Assembly: GCA_017459445.1 (NCBI GenBank)
Contig: JAFUDJ010000016.1
Location: forward strand, 1 to 54,041
DNA length: 54,041 nt
Source: Prevotella sp.
Lineage (GTDB): Bacteria > Bacteroidota > Bacteroidia > Bacteroidales > Bacteroidaceae
Direction: 5' to 3'
The number at the start of each line of letters is the position of its first letter. The stretch's first letter is position 1. Below, piece after piece: positions 38,501 through 47,600 of the stretch. The notes beneath the pieces were generated by a model. That model saw nothing but the letters and a program-made list of their open reading frames with translations. It searched no databases and had not been told where the DNA came from. A program made the position numbers and the translations under genes.

Positions 38501-40161
38501 TTGGCTTGCAGCGTCGTGTTGTCGATGTTCCAGTGGCCGTAGCCTATATGGTCGATGTCGGCGTTTGCCTGTAGGGTTGTGCGTGGCGACAGGAAGTCGG
38601 TGCCCTGTCCTTCGGCCGTCACTTTGGCCGTCAGGGTGTAGAGTGAGTCGCGGGGCATGAAGTGGTGCAGGTTCAGACTGTTGATGTCCACCTGTGCCTT
38701 GTAGCGCATGGCGTCGGCATTGAACGAGCCTTTCGCCTTCACCGTGCCGCCGCCTTCGTAAGCCGTCACGTCGGCGGAGTAGCTGCTGCCGTCGGCTTTC
38801 AGGCGCCCGTTGGCCCTGATGCCGGCGGGAATGCGGTAGTTGCGCTGCACGTCGCGTGGCAGCAGGGCGGTCACGAAGCCCAGCTGTTGCGTCTCGGCCT
38901 TGAACTGCACGTCGGCCAGCAGGCGCTTCGGGTCGTCCAGATTGACGGCGAAGCCGGTGGCAGTGGCGTGGAAGGCCGTGGGCAGCGACACGTCAAGGTC
39001 CGTGAAGTCCATGTGGTGCAGGTTGCCGGCCATGGTGCCCTTGACCGCCAGCGGGTAGTACGGCCAGCGGTCCTTGAAGGCTTGCGGCATGTCGCTGAGG
39101 AATCGCATGATGTCGGCCTTGCCCAGCTGTGCGTCCAGCTGCATGCGCATCTTGCCCGGGTCTATCGGCTCGGTCAGCGACAGCGGCAGGTCCAGCTCGA
39201 TGCTGATGGCTGACTCCGGTGTCTTCAGCTGGAAGTGCGGCAGCCGGATACTGCCGTTCTCCATGATGACCGGTCCCGAGAAGTGCGTAATCTGCAGCCC
39301 GCTCTTTTCCCTCATGGCCATGTTGTGAACTGTCAGCCGCAGGGTGGGGTCGTGGTAGTAGATGCTGTCGATGCTGATGTTGACGTTCGTCAGGTTCAGG
39401 TGGTTGTAGTCCAGCCCTTCTATGCGCGGCTGGTAGTTCTGGTTGTAGCTCACGGCGCCGTTCGTCCAGCCTACGTTGGCCACGGTGTAGGTCTGTGTGT
39501 CCAAATCTATCAGTGCCTCGCGGGCTGCCAGGTCGCCGAAGTGCATGGCGACGCTCATGCTGTCGCCGGGCATGTGCAGCGTGACGTCGGAGCGCACGAT
39601 GTTGGCTTGGTCGATGTGTATCTTCCAATGGTTCTCGCTCTTTGTGGTGTCTTCCGGCACGGAGTCGTTCAGGGCCACGTCCACCACGGCATCCTCTATC
39701 CTTGCACCGTTCACCTCCACGGTCTCGCGGTCCAGGTCGATGCCCTTGCTGGCCACCGACAGGCGGCTGAAGCGCCCCTTTACGCGGGCGGCATCGACGA
39801 ATCCGTTGGTGTTCAGCGCCGTGTTGCTCATCACCAGTTCCTCGATGACGACACGCTTCTGCAGCAGCGGCATCAGCTGTACGTCGACCACCAGCCGCTC
39901 CATGTCGGCAATGGTGTCCCTGCCGTCGCCCGTTTCCCGTGGTGCAATCACCTTGAAGTCGTCAATGGCCAGGTCGAGCGGGAACGACAAGTCGACGTGG
40001 CCGACGCTGATGTCCATGCCGGTCTTCTCGGAAGCGATGTCGGCCACCTTGTCTACTGCCCAGTTCTGGATGGGCGGCAGATAGAGCAACACGGTCAGGA
40101 TGACGAACAAAAGGACGGGGCTGAGCAGCAGTCCCAGTATCCACCACAGGGTTTTCTTCAT
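35503..40161 (-). CDS. tamB: TamB/DUF490 inter-membrane bridge protein
   Basis: A 1552-residue AsmA-like protein. One N-terminal anchor helix (LWWILGLLLSPVLLFVILTV), then DISVGHVDLSFPLDLAIDDF and a very long repetitive beta-taco body spanning the periplasm. The C-terminal DUF490 signature lies in the last 400 residues (YTLSNGEMKYSLPIIPLKTF, MNPTLNIIATERTRA). TamB proteins are thought to carry phospholipids between membranes and to cooperate with TamA. The last 35 residues are Pro/Thr-rich, ending PVKPANPEKLSH, and are probably disordered. It lies between the RluA-type synthase (7 nt) and tamL (13 nt). Confidence 0.92.
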   Translation of the reverse strand: MKKTLWWILGLLLSPVLLFVILTVLLYLPPIQNWAVDKVADIASEKTGMDISVGHVDLSFPLDLAIDDFKVIAPRETGDGRDTIADMERLVVDVQLMPLLQKRVVIEELVMSNTALNTNGFVDAARVKGRFSRLSVASKGIDLDRETVEVNGARIEDAVVDVALNDSVPEDTTKSENHWKIHIDQANIVRSDVTLHMPGDSMSVAMHFGDLAAREALIDLDTQTYTVANVGWTNGAVSYNQNYQPRIEGLDYNHLNLTNVNISIDSIYYHDPTLRLTVHNMAMREKSGLQITHFSGPVIMENGSIRLPHFQLKTPESAISIELDLPLSLTEPIDPGKMRMQLDAQLGKADIMRFLSDMPQAFKDRWPYYPLAVKGTMAGNLHHMDFTDLDVSLPTAFHATATGFAVNLDDPKRLLADVQFKAETQQLGFVTALLPRDVQRNYRIPAGIRANGRLKADGSSYSADVTAYEGGGTVKAKGSFNADAMRYKAQVDINSLNLHHFMPRDSLYTLTAKVTAEGQGTDFLSPRTTLQANADIDHIGYGHWNIDNTTLQANIRNGRAQAQVNSRNALLDGIVGIDALMSRQQIDATLTADINQVDLYRMQLTDIPLSLAFCGHVDVSSDMKLAHYASGLFNDLTIRDSSKTYRPGDVGLLLRARADTTYARIQSGDFIVKLDASGDYERLMRQCTMLADSAGAQFSQRIIDQPALRRLLPVMKLHVESKEDNPVAALLKTSKGIQFKELLMDITSSPDIGLNGNGHVHALTVSDVRLDTINFRLSQRREHLSFGGQIANNKKNPQFVFNALFDGIVQERGATFGVRYFDSDNKLGARIGAQAEMVDSGLSMHLIPERPTLGYKEFRLNKDNYLLFGANNKVEAKIDLRADDGTGIKVYSEDSDPTAQQDITVSLHQFNLDEITSVLPYVPRITGIMNGDYHVVQDAGGRLSVVSDMAVRNMTYERSPIGNVSTEMVYLQKGDSAHAVEARIMKDEVEIGLLAGTYYNIGEGSLDAKLNLQHWPLSLANGFVPDQVVGLEGYGDGELSIKGPLSRPHVDGEILLDSTYLVSIPYGIALRMNNDPVRIVDSNILFDNFTIFSQHNDSPLTVSGNANFSNTEAIAVNMRLRAKNYQVIGAKETTKSIAYGKAFVDVFAMLSGTLDNLAMRGRLNVLGSTDMSYVLRDSPLTTDNQLDELVKFTDFSDTVKVVVERPALTGLKMDMTVDVSQGAHIMAYLNTDHSNYIDLLGGGTLRMQYTPADNLRLTGRYTLSNGEMKYSLPIIPLKTFTIQDGSYIEFTGEPMNPTLNIIATERTRATVNSDGGVGRSVEFDCGVMITKTLNNMGLEFTLDAPEDMLLHSELQAMSVEQRGKLAVTMLTTGMYLSDGNTSAFSMNSALSSFLNSEISNLTGNALRSLDLSFGMDNTTDASGESHTDYSFKFAKRFMNNRLKIAVGGKVSTGAELQQRNNSFFDNVSLEYRLDDTANKYVNLFYQNNSYDWLDGYTQKYGAGFIWRRRLQKFTDIFRFKEPARTPMRPTQSTNPTKPESPVKPANPEKLSH

Positions 40162-40168
40162 AGGCTTG

Positions 40169-40846
40169 TCAGTCGTTTGTTAAGCTTTTCCACAGGTTGT
40201 CGTCAGGGATGGGGGCCTCCACGCAGACGGGTTGCTTGGATACGGGATGCAGGAATTCCACGCGCCGTGCCAGCAGTGATATGCTGCCGTCGGGGTTGGA
40301 GCGTCGCGCCCCGTATTTCAGGTCGCCCTTGATGGGGCATCCGATGGCCGCCAGCTGGCAGCGTATCTGGTGGTGGCGGCCCGTCATCAGCTGCACTTCC
40401 ACGAGCTGGTAGCGCTCCCCTTGTGCCTTGCGACGGTAGCGCAGCACGGCTTTCTTGGCTCCCGGCACCTCACGGTTGTAGGCGTATGCCTTGTTCTGCT
40501 GCTCGTTGCGTGTCAGCCAGTGGGTCAGCGTCGCGGGTTCTTCGCCCAGTGCCGGCGGGGTGGGGACGATGGCCCAGTAGGTCTTATGCACGTCGCCGTT
40601 GCGGAACATGTCGTTCAGCCGTGTCAGCGCCTTCGAGGTGCGCGCGAAGACCACCACGCCGCTGACGGGGCGGTCCAGCCGGTGTACGACACCGAGGAAC
40701 ACGGCGCCGGGCTTGGCGTATTTCTCCTTGATATACGCTTTCACCAAATCAGAAAGGGGGACATCGCCAGTCTTGTCACCCTGTACGATTTCCCCGCTCC
40801 TTTTGTTGACGATTATGATATGGTTATCCTCGTAGAGAACGTCCAT
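40169..40846 (-). CDS. RluA-family pseudouridine synthase
   Basis: A 225-residue stand-alone catalytic domain. The catalytic aspartate is in VVHRLDRPVSGVVVFA, and RHHQIRCQLAAIGCPIKGDLKYG is the family's RNA-binding signature. It isomerises specific uridines in rRNA or tRNA, but with no S4 domain the target cannot be named. ATG 40846 (MDVLYEDNHIIIVNK) is the better start; a TTG three codons earlier also reads. It is joined by 7 nt to tamB. Confidence 0.88.
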   Translation of the reverse strand: MDVLYEDNHIIIVNKRSGEIVQGDKTGDVPLSDLVKAYIKEKYAKPGAVFLGVVHRLDRPVSGVVVFARTSKALTRLNDMFRNGDVHKTYWAIVPTPPALGEEPATLTHWLTRNEQQNKAYAYNREVPGAKKAVLRYRRKAQGERYQLVEVQLMTGRHHQIRCQLAAIGCPIKGDLKYGARRSNPDGSISLLARRVEFLHPVSKQPVCVEAPIPDDNLWKSLTND

Positions 40847-40897
40847 AATTCTCAACTCTCAATACTCAATTCTCAGTTTCCGTCTCTCAGTTCCCAT
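40847..40897. repeat. CTCAATTCTCA simple repeat between fabG and rluA-type gene
   Basis: AATTCTCAACTCTCAATACT and further degenerate copies of CTCAATTCTCA fill the 51-bp gap. The motif resembles the sequence inserted in typA, which contains CAATTCTCAATTATC on the minus strand. Confidence 0.6.
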
Positions 40898-41635
40898 TTA
40901 CATGTTCATGCCGCCGTCCACCTGAATGACCTGGCCGCTGACGTAGCTCGACAGGTCGCTGGCCAGGAACGTGGCCACGTTGGCGATGTCGTCCACCTGG
41001 CCGCCACGGCGCAGGGGTATCTTCTTCTTCCACTCCTCGCGCACCTCGTTGGGCAGCTGGGCGGTCATGGCCGTCTCAATGAATCCCGGTGCAATGGCAT
41101 TGGCGCGGATGCCCTTCGGGCCCATCTCCTGGGCGATGCTCTTGACCAGGGCTATCAAGCCGGCCTTCGAGGCGGCATAGTTGGCCTGTCCGGCATTGCC
41201 GTGCACGCCGACCACCGATGCCATGTTGATAATCGAGCCGCCGCGCTGGCGCATCATGACGGGCACACAGGCGTGGATGAAGTTGAAAGCCGACTTCAAG
41301 TTGACGGCTATCACGGCGTCCCACTGCTGCTCAGTCATGCGCAGCATGAGGCCGTCCTTCGTGATGCCGGCATTGTTCACCAGGATGTCGATGCTGCCGA
41401 ACTCTTCCTTCACGGCCTTAACCACTTCTTCCGTCTGTGCAAAGTCGGCGGCGTTCGATGCGTAGCTCTTCGCCTTCACGCCTTTTGCAGCAATCTCCCA
41501 CTCGGTTTCGCTGTTCACCTCCAAGTCGGTGAATGCAATGTTGGCGCCTTCTTCGGCAAACTTCAGTGCGATAGCTTTTCCTATACCGCGTGCAGCGCCC
41601 GTTATCAGCGCTGTCTTACCTTCCAATAATCCCAT
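40898..41635 (-). CDS. fabG: 3-oxoacyl-ACP reductase
   Basis: A 245-residue short-chain dehydrogenase that reduces 3-oxoacyl-ACP with NADPH in fatty acid elongation. NADP motif TGAARGIG (residues 12-19), NNAGITKDGLMLRM, catalytic Ser in NMASVVGVHGN, YAASK, and the C-terminal GQVIQVDGGMNM are all present and typical of true FabG. It lies 64 nt after a TetR gene and upstream of the synthase-tamB-tamL genes, linking membrane lipid synthesis with envelope assembly. Confidence 0.92.
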   Translation of the reverse strand: MGLLEGKTALITGAARGIGKAIALKFAEEGANIAFTDLEVNSETEWEIAAKGVKAKSYASNAADFAQTEEVVKAVKEEFGSIDILVNNAGITKDGLMLRMTEQQWDAVIAVNLKSAFNFIHACVPVMMRQRGGSIINMASVVGVHGNAGQANYAASKAGLIALVKSIAQEMGPKGIRANAIAPGFIETAMTAQLPNEVREEWKKKIPLRRGGQVDDIANVATFLASDLSSYVSGQVIQVDGGMNM

Positions 41636-41699
41636 AATGTATAAATATGTATATAATTAAATTGGTTAAATGCTTGCTCTCCGGTGCACCCGCCACGGC

Positions 41700-42290
41700 T
41701 CAGCTGCGCCGCTTGCCCAGTGCGCTGTACACTATCTTCGCCACCTGCGGCTTCGTGGCCTCGGCGGTCATGCCGTGTGCTATGCGCCCGTAGATGTAGG
41801 GCACCTCAAGGCCCTTGATGCAGTAGTGCGTGATGTCGGCCACCAAATCCACGTTGTCGATGTCGAACTCGCCGTCCTCCTTGCCCTCGCGGAACACCTT
41901 GCGGAACAGCTCGATTTCGGCGTCGTCGAAGTGTTTGCGCACTTTCTCCACCATCCAGATGTTGCGGAAGAACTCGGCGCGCAGGTTGCCGTTGCGCACC
42001 ACCGTCTCGCGTATCATGCTCAGGTGCATGTATATCAGCTCGATAATCTTTTCCTGAGGAGGTATCTTCTTGGCGGCCACCTCGTCCAACTGGTCGGACA
42101 GACGCTCCAGCTCGCTTTCGATGACGGCATAGTAGATGTCCTCCTTCGACTTGAAATAGGTGTAGAGCGTGCGGCGCCCCTTGCCGGAAGCCTGGGCAAT
42201 GTCGTTCATCGTCGTGCTCTCCAAACCGTATTTGGCAAACAATTGGCGCGCCACGTCGACCAGCTTCTGTCGTGTCTTTGATATTGACAT
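41700..42290 (-). CDS. TetR-family transcriptional regulator
   Basis: A 196-residue regulator. The N-terminal HTH (about residues 5-50) reads TRQKLVDVARQLFAKYGLES, TMNDIAQASGKGRRTLYTYF, KSKEDIYYAV. The all-helical C-terminal part would bind a ligand, perhaps an acyl-CoA given the fabG neighbour (inference). Start ATG 42290 is chosen; the long frame from 42395 runs through the -7 box. It is first in the probable tetR-fabG-rluA-tamB-tamL transcript. Confidence 0.85.
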   Translation of the reverse strand: MSISKTRQKLVDVARQLFAKYGLESTTMNDIAQASGKGRRTLYTYFKSKEDIYYAVIESELERLSDQLDEVAAKKIPPQEKIIELIYMHLSMIRETVVRNGNLRAEFFRNIWMVEKVRKHFDDAEIELFRKVFREGKEDGEFDIDNVDLVADITHYCIKGLEVPYIYGRIAHGMTAEATKPQVAKIVYSALGKRRS

Positions 42291-42340
42291 AATGGAAATC
42301 CTCCCGAAATTGAATTCCTGCACAATGCAGATTATGTGTG

Positions 42341-42348
42341 CAAATTTA
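42341..42348 (-). promoter_or_regulatory. -7 box of tetR-fabG operon
   Basis: Plus-strand CAAATTTA, minus-strand TAAATTTG, fits TAnnTTTG and lies 50 nt before the ATG. Less certain than the others because the area is AT-rich. Confidence 0.45.
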
Positions 42349-42428
42349 GGAAATACTTTTGAAAAAGCCAAACTTTTCTGTCTGAAAAGTGTCAAAATGC
42401 CTTTTTTTTATGTTTTTTGTGCAAAATA

Positions 42429-42460
42429 TTTGGCTGTTTCAAAAATAAAGCGTACCTTTG
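42429..42460 (+). promoter_or_regulatory. Promoter of initiator tRNA
   Basis: TTTG 42429-42432, 20 nt, TACCTTTG 42453-42460, 21 nt before the mature tRNA 5' end. Confidence 0.75.
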
Positions 42461-42481
42461 CACCCGCTTAACAAAAAACAT

Positions 42482-42554
42482 CGCGGAGTGGAGCAGTTGG
42501 TAGCTCGCCAGGCTCATAACCTGGAGGTCGCATGTTCGAGTCCTGCCTCCGCAA
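42482..42554 (+). tRNA. Initiator tRNA-Met (anticodon CAU)
   Basis: Cloverleaf of 73 nt without encoded CCA: acceptor CGCGGAG with CTCCGCA, D stem GAGC/GCTC, anticodon stem CCAGG/CCTGG with loop CTCATAA, T loop TTCGAGT. The C1-A72 mismatch is the hallmark of initiator tRNA. The lower anticodon stem is A-U, G-C, G-C instead of three G-C pairs. The T stem GCATG/CCTGC contains one U-C mismatch (42513+20, that is 42533 with 42543), which is unusual. Confidence 0.9.
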
Positions 42555-42561
42555 CTCAATG

Positions 42562-42595
42562 AAGGCGCCCAAACCATCGGTTTGGGCGCCTTTAA
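42562..42595. terminator. Terminator between tRNA and ddh
   Basis: Perfect 14-bp stem, AAGGCGCCCAAACC (42562-42575) with GGTTTGGGCGCCTT (42579-42592), loop ATC. T-runs are short on both sides. It can serve the tRNA (plus) and ddh (minus). Confidence 0.8.
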
Positions 42596-42611
42596 CGTTT
42601 CCTGTATTTCC

Positions 42612-43511
42612 CTATACCAAGTGTTCAATCAGGTCGGCGCGGTCGCCGGGCAGCATGTCGATGACGGGAATCTCGACCATCGTGTAGCAGGCGGGCTGCA
42701 GGCGCATGGAGGCGCGCGCCACGTTGACCAGCACCTGTCCTGTCAGTGCCGGGTTGTTAATCTGCATGTTGAACTCCAGGCGCTGGTTCTGCGTCTGTCC
42801 GCTGACGCCCTTTCGGACGAGGTTCACGCCGTGGCCCATGTCGCGCACGTCGTCGACCGATTCCACCTGGAACACATGCGTCTCGTCGGAGGCGAAGTAG
42901 GGGTCGGCCTTGATGTCCTTGGCGACCTGCTCCAGCGTGTAGCCGTCCTCCAGTTCGACGTACACCATGCGGCGGTGTATGCCTTCGCCCAGGGGGATGG
43001 TCATCGACAGGGCGTTCTTGACGCCGGCCTTCGAGCGCACGCATACCGAATGGCCCATCGACATGCCGGGTCCGAAGTTGGTGTAGCTCAATCCCTTCGG
43101 TGCCAGGCTCTGCATCAGTGTGCGCACGATGCTGTCGCTGCCCGGGTCCCATCCGGCGGCGATGACGCTGACGGTGCCCGTCTGCTTGTTAATGGCCATC
43201 AGCCGCTCGCGGTAGCCACGGATGTTGGTGTGGATGTCGAACGAGTCGACGGTGTTGATGCCCAGGGGCAGTATCTGTTTGGCGTATTCCTCGCACGAGC
43301 GGGTGGGGGTGGCGAGTATGGCGACGTCCACGCTGCTGAGCTCCTTGATGTCCTTCACTACCTCGTAGGGGGCCAGCTCGGCGGGTTTGTCGGCTGCTCC
43401 GTTCCTGCGTACGATGCCGGCAATCTCGAAGTCGGGTGCGGCTTCCAGTGCCTGGACGGTGTACTTTCCGATGTTGCCGTAGCCTACTACGGCGGCTCTG
43501 ATTTTCTTCAT
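42612..43511 (-). CDS. ddh: meso-Diaminopimelate D-dehydrogenase
   Basis: A 299-residue NADP-dependent enzyme that converts tetrahydrodipicolinate to meso-diaminopimelate in one step, for lysine and peptidoglycan. NADP motif AAVVGYGNIGKYTVQALE (residues 5-22), and substrate-binding blocks VSVIAAGWDPGSDSIVRTL and FGPGMSMGHSV match Ddh. This is the short route that replaces the acylated DapD/DapE branch in some Bacteroidota. Start is ATG 43511 (MKKIRAAVVGYG); the frame from 43595 would include the promoter. Single gene. Confidence 0.92.
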   Translation of the reverse strand: MKKIRAAVVGYGNIGKYTVQALEAAPDFEIAGIVRRNGAADKPAELAPYEVVKDIKELSSVDVAILATPTRSCEEYAKQILPLGINTVDSFDIHTNIRGYRERLMAINKQTGTVSVIAAGWDPGSDSIVRTLMQSLAPKGLSYTNFGPGMSMGHSVCVRSKAGVKNALSMTIPLGEGIHRRMVYVELEDGYTLEQVAKDIKADPYFASDETHVFQVESVDDVRDMGHGVNLVRKGVSGQTQNQRLEFNMQINNPALTGQVLVNVARASMRLQPACYTMVEIPVIDMLPGDRADLIEHLV

Positions 43512-43561
43512 TCCTTCTTTCCGTTTAGAGTTTATGTGCTTTATTTCTTTTATTTTGGCTG

Positions 43562-43569
43562 CAAAAGTA
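43562..43569 (-). promoter_or_regulatory. -7 box of ddh
   Basis: Plus-strand CAAAAGTA, minus-strand TACTTTTG, 50 nt before the ATG. A TTTG is 23 nt upstream (43593-43596), slightly too far. Confidence 0.55.
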
Positions 43570-43681
43570 CACTTTTTCTTTGAAATATCCGACAAAATGC
43601 TATCTTTTTTTCATGATTTATGTCAAAATAACACTGCCGTGCCGTCGTTTGAACGGGAGGTTGATGGCATATAGAATTCAG

Positions 43682-43813
43682 TTTCTCCGGTAAACGAACT
43701 TGATTTCTCCGCTAAACTTACTTCATTTCTCCGGTAAACCTTCTACTTTTAGCGGAGAAACGCAACACGTTTAGCGGAGAAATGAAATACGTTTACCGGA
43801 GAAACCGAAAACG
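43682..43813. repeat. 22-bp dyad-symmetric repeat array D
   Basis: Three forward cores TTTCTCCGSTAAAC start at 43682, 43704 and 43726. Three inverted cores (TTTA or GTTTA, then SCGGAGAAA) start at 43747, 43769 and 43791. Each core is 14 bp followed by 8 variable bp. All three pairs are symmetric about 43743. It lies between the divergent genes ddh and ruvA. Confidence 0.92.
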
Positions 43814-43952
43814 AAGTGACAGCATTGCCCCGTCCGTTGTACGGCAAAGCGACTCCGATGTGACTTGAAATTAATCAGGTGGCACACAATAAAATGCTAC
43901 AAGGAGCGTTTATTGTTTTGTATATATACACATTTTTAGAGAAAAAAGAAGG

Positions 43953-44579
43953 ATGATAGAATACATCAAGGGTGAGCTGACCGAGCTTTCCCCTGCGCTG
44001 GCTACCATTGAAGCGGCAGGAGTAGGCTATGGACTGAACATTTCGCTGACGACGTACAGCGCCTTGCAGGGCAGCCAACACCCGGCAACAGACAGCCCCC
44101 GCCTCGTCAAGCTGTATGTCTACGAGGCTATCAGGGAAGACGCTCACGTGCTTTACGGCTTCGTGTCGAAGAAGGAGCGTGAGATGTTCGAGCTGCTGAT
44201 AACGGTCAGCGGCGTGGGCACCAATACGGCTCGGATGATGCTTTCGTCGATGAGCGTCAGCGAGTTGTGCGGCGCCATCAGCCGTGGCGACGAGCGGCTC
44301 ATCAAGGGCATCAAGGGCATAGGCAAGATGACGGCCCAGCGCATCATCGTCGACCTGCGCGACAAGATAATAGCCCTGGGCATTGCCGACGAGATACCTG
44401 CCGGCGGCAGCCTGTCGGCCCCCGTCAACAATGCCGTCAAGGACGAGGCCGTGTCGGCCCTGACCATGCTGGGCTTCTCGCCTGCGCCGACGCAGAAGGT
44501 GGTCGTAGCCATCCTGCAAGAGCAGCCCGACCTGCCCGTCGAGCAGGTGGTGAAGCTGGCGCTGAAGCAGATAAAGTAA
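43953..44579 (+). CDS. ruvA: Holliday junction helicase subunit RuvA
   Basis: A 208-residue junction-binding protein that with RuvB drives branch migration. Domain I is an OB fold ([38 protein letters not shown]). Domain II has two helix-hairpin-helix motifs ([37 protein letters not shown]). Domain III (about residues 158-208, [13 protein letters not shown]) contacts RuvB. It lies 21 nt upstream of sprA, a gene order I recall as conserved in Bacteroidota. Confidence 0.94.
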   Translation: MIEYIKGELTELSPALATIEAAGVGYGLNISLTTYSALQGSQHPATDSPRLVKLYVYEAIREDAHVLYGFVSKKEREMFELLITVSGVGTNTARMMLSSMSVSELCGAISRGDERLIKGIKGIGKMTAQRIIVDLRDKIIALGIADEIPAGGSLSAPVNNAVKDEAVSALTMLGFSPAPTQKVVVAILQEQPDLPVEQVVKLALKQIK

Positions 44580-44600
44580 GAGACAAGATATATAATAATT

Positions 44601-47600
44601 ATGTACGGGAACAATATATATAAGAAGTGGAAGCAGCGTGTTTCGGTGAGGAGCATGCTCTATCCCGTATTGTTCCTGTTCGTCACCGTATCCCTGTTTG
44701 CCACTCCGCCGCAGGACGACAACCGCCGCCGGCCCAACCGCCTGCAGGCAGCCGGGCCGCGCACCGGCGGCAACCAGACGCTGCCGACGCCGCTGCGCAA
44801 TGCCGCCGCCGGCAAGAGTCAGGCCGACGATAAGAACCAGGGCGCCAAGGGCAAGGGCACGACTGTGACCACCCCCGTTCCGCCCGCACTGGAGATAGAG
44901 GACGAGACGATACCCGACTCGCTGCTGCACCCCCGCTGGAAGATACAGCGCACGACGCCCATCGAGACTGCCGACCTCGACTCGTCGGCCGTCGACCTGC
45001 GCTTCCCCGAGAATGTCAAGCAGCAGGTGGAATACAACGACTCGACGGGCATGTACCTCATCGGCTCGAAGGTGGGCGACACCTACCTCAATGCGCCGGT
45101 GCTGATGACCCCCGACGAGTACCGACGCTGGTCGGAGCGCCGCGAGCTGCACCGCTTCTTCCGCGACAAGGACGCGCAGAACGTGGCCGCCAAGGGCAAG
45201 GAGAAGTTCGACTTTGCCGACATGCACTTCAGTCTGGGGCCTGCCGAGAAAATATTCGGCCCGGGCGGCGTGCGCATCAAGACGCAGGGTACTGCCGAAC
45301 TCAAGCTCGGCGCCACGTTCAAGAACATCGAGAACCCCTCGCTGCCTGAGCGCAACCGCAAGACGAAGGCCATCGACTTCGATGAGAAAATCAACCTGAA
45401 CGTCACCGGTAAGGTGGGCGACAAGGTGAACATGTCGCTGAACTACAACACCGATGCCACCTTCGACTTCGACACCAAGAACCTGAAGCTGCGCTATGAG
45501 GGCAAGGAGGACGAGATAGTCAAGCTCGTCGAGGCCGGCAACATCACCTTCCCGTCGAACAACTCGCTGGTGCGGGGCGCCTCCAGCCTCTTCGGCGTGC
45601 GCACTGACCTGCAGTTCGGCAAGCTGAAGCTGCAGGCCGTCGTGTCGCAGAAGAACTCCACCTCCAAGAGCGTAGCGTCGAAGGGCGGCACCCAGCTCAC
45701 CCCCTTTGAGCTCAATGTGGCCGACTATGAGGAGAACCGCCACTTCTTCCTCTCCCGCTTCTTCCGCGAGCGCTACGACGAAGCCATGCAGCAGTTGCCC
45801 AACGTGACGACGGGTGTGGAAATCAGCCGCATCGAGGTATGGATAACCAACAAGTCGGGAACGACATCCAATACGCGCAACATCGTGGCCTTCTCCGAGC
45901 TGGGCGAGAGCCGCGCTGCGAAGTGGGGCGGTGGCGGCGTGTTCTCCGCAGCCCCCGACAACGGCGACAATACCGAATACAGCCTGCTGACCACGCAGTA
46001 TGCCGAGGCCCGCAACATCGACCAGGTGTCGACCGTGCTGACAACGCCGTTCGAGGGCGGCACCGACTATGAGAAACTGGCGTCGGCACGCCTGCTGACA
46101 ACGTCGGAATATACGCTCAACAGTGCACTGGGATACATATCGCTGAAGACCACTTTGCAGACCGACCAGGTGCTGGCCGTGGCCTATGAATACACCTACG
46201 GCGGCCGGACCTACCGCGTGGGCGAGTTCGCCTCCGACCATACCAACGCCACCGAGGCACTGTTCGTCAAGGCGCTGAAGAACACGTCGAACAATCCAAG
46301 CCAGCCCAACTGGTCGCTGATGATGAAGAACGTGTACTACCTGGCCACCAACGTCGAGAAGCAGAAGTTCCGTCTGGACGTCAAGTTCCAGAGCGACACG
46401 ACGGGCGTCTACCTGAGCTACATCCCCGAGCCGACCACGAAGGACGTCATCCTGCTGCGGGCACTGGGCTGCGACCGTCTGGACAACAACAACAAGATTC
46501 ACCCCAACGGCTACTTCGACTTCATAGAAGGCTACACCGTGTCGAACGGCCGCATCTTCTTCCCGTCGGCTGAACCCTTCGGCGAGACGCTGCGCTATTT
46601 CCTCACGACGCACGGCGTCTCCGACGAAAAGGCCAGCCAGTATGCCTTCACCGAGCTGTACGACACGACGCGCACGGCGGCCAAGCAGATGACCGACAAG
46701 AACAAGTTCCTGCTGACGGGCCAGTTCAAGGGCACGTCGGCCAACGTCATCTCCCTCGGAGCCTACAACGTGCCGCAGGGCTCCGTGGTGGTAACGGCGG
46801 GCGGCGTGACGCTGTCCGAGGGCACCGACTACAGCGTCGACTACTCAGCCGGCGAGGTGACCATCCTCAACCAGAGCATCATCGACGCCGGTACGAGCGT
46901 CAACGTGTCGCTGGAGTCGAACACCGACTACGGCATGCAGCGCAAGCGCATGTTCGGCTTCAACTGGGAATACGACTTCTCGAAGAACTTCCAGATAGGC
47001 GGTACGCTGCAACACCTGTCGGAGCAGGCGCTGACCTCGAAGGTCAACATGGGCAGCGAGCCGCTGAAGAACACGCTGTGGGGCGTCAACGTGAACTGGA
47101 AGACGGAGAGCCAGTGGCTCACACGCATGCTCGACAAGCTGCCGCTGCTGCACTGTACGCAGCCGTCGCAGATTACCTTCACCGGCGAGTTCGCACAGCT
47201 CATAGCCGGAACGGCCAGCGGAACGCAGGACAACGCCTCGTACATCGACGACTTCGAGAACGCCAAGAACGGCATCGACGTGTCGGAGCCCAAGTCGTGG
47301 GTGCTCTCCAGCGTGCCCTCCATGTTCCCCGAGCACGACGACCGCACGGGCGTCACCAGCGGCTACAACCGCGCCCTGCTGTCGTGGTACAACATCGACC
47401 CGCTGTTCAACAACCGCTCCAGCAGCCTGACGCCTGCCCACATCAAGAGCGACCTGGAGCAGCTTTCCAACCACTACATGCGCGCCGTGTACGTCAGCGA
47501 GCTGTACCCCAACCGCGACCAGTCGACCTACAGCGGCGCCACCAACACACTGCCCATCCTCAACCTGGCCTACTATCCCGAGGAGCGCGGCCCGTACAAC

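Noticed and set aside
43875-46613. 912-codon minus-strand open frame opposite ruvA and sprA, and similar ones at 46845-49145 and 49728-51581
   Set aside because: They are antisense shadows of well-recognised plus-strand genes, caused by codon bias that avoids stop codons on the other strand.
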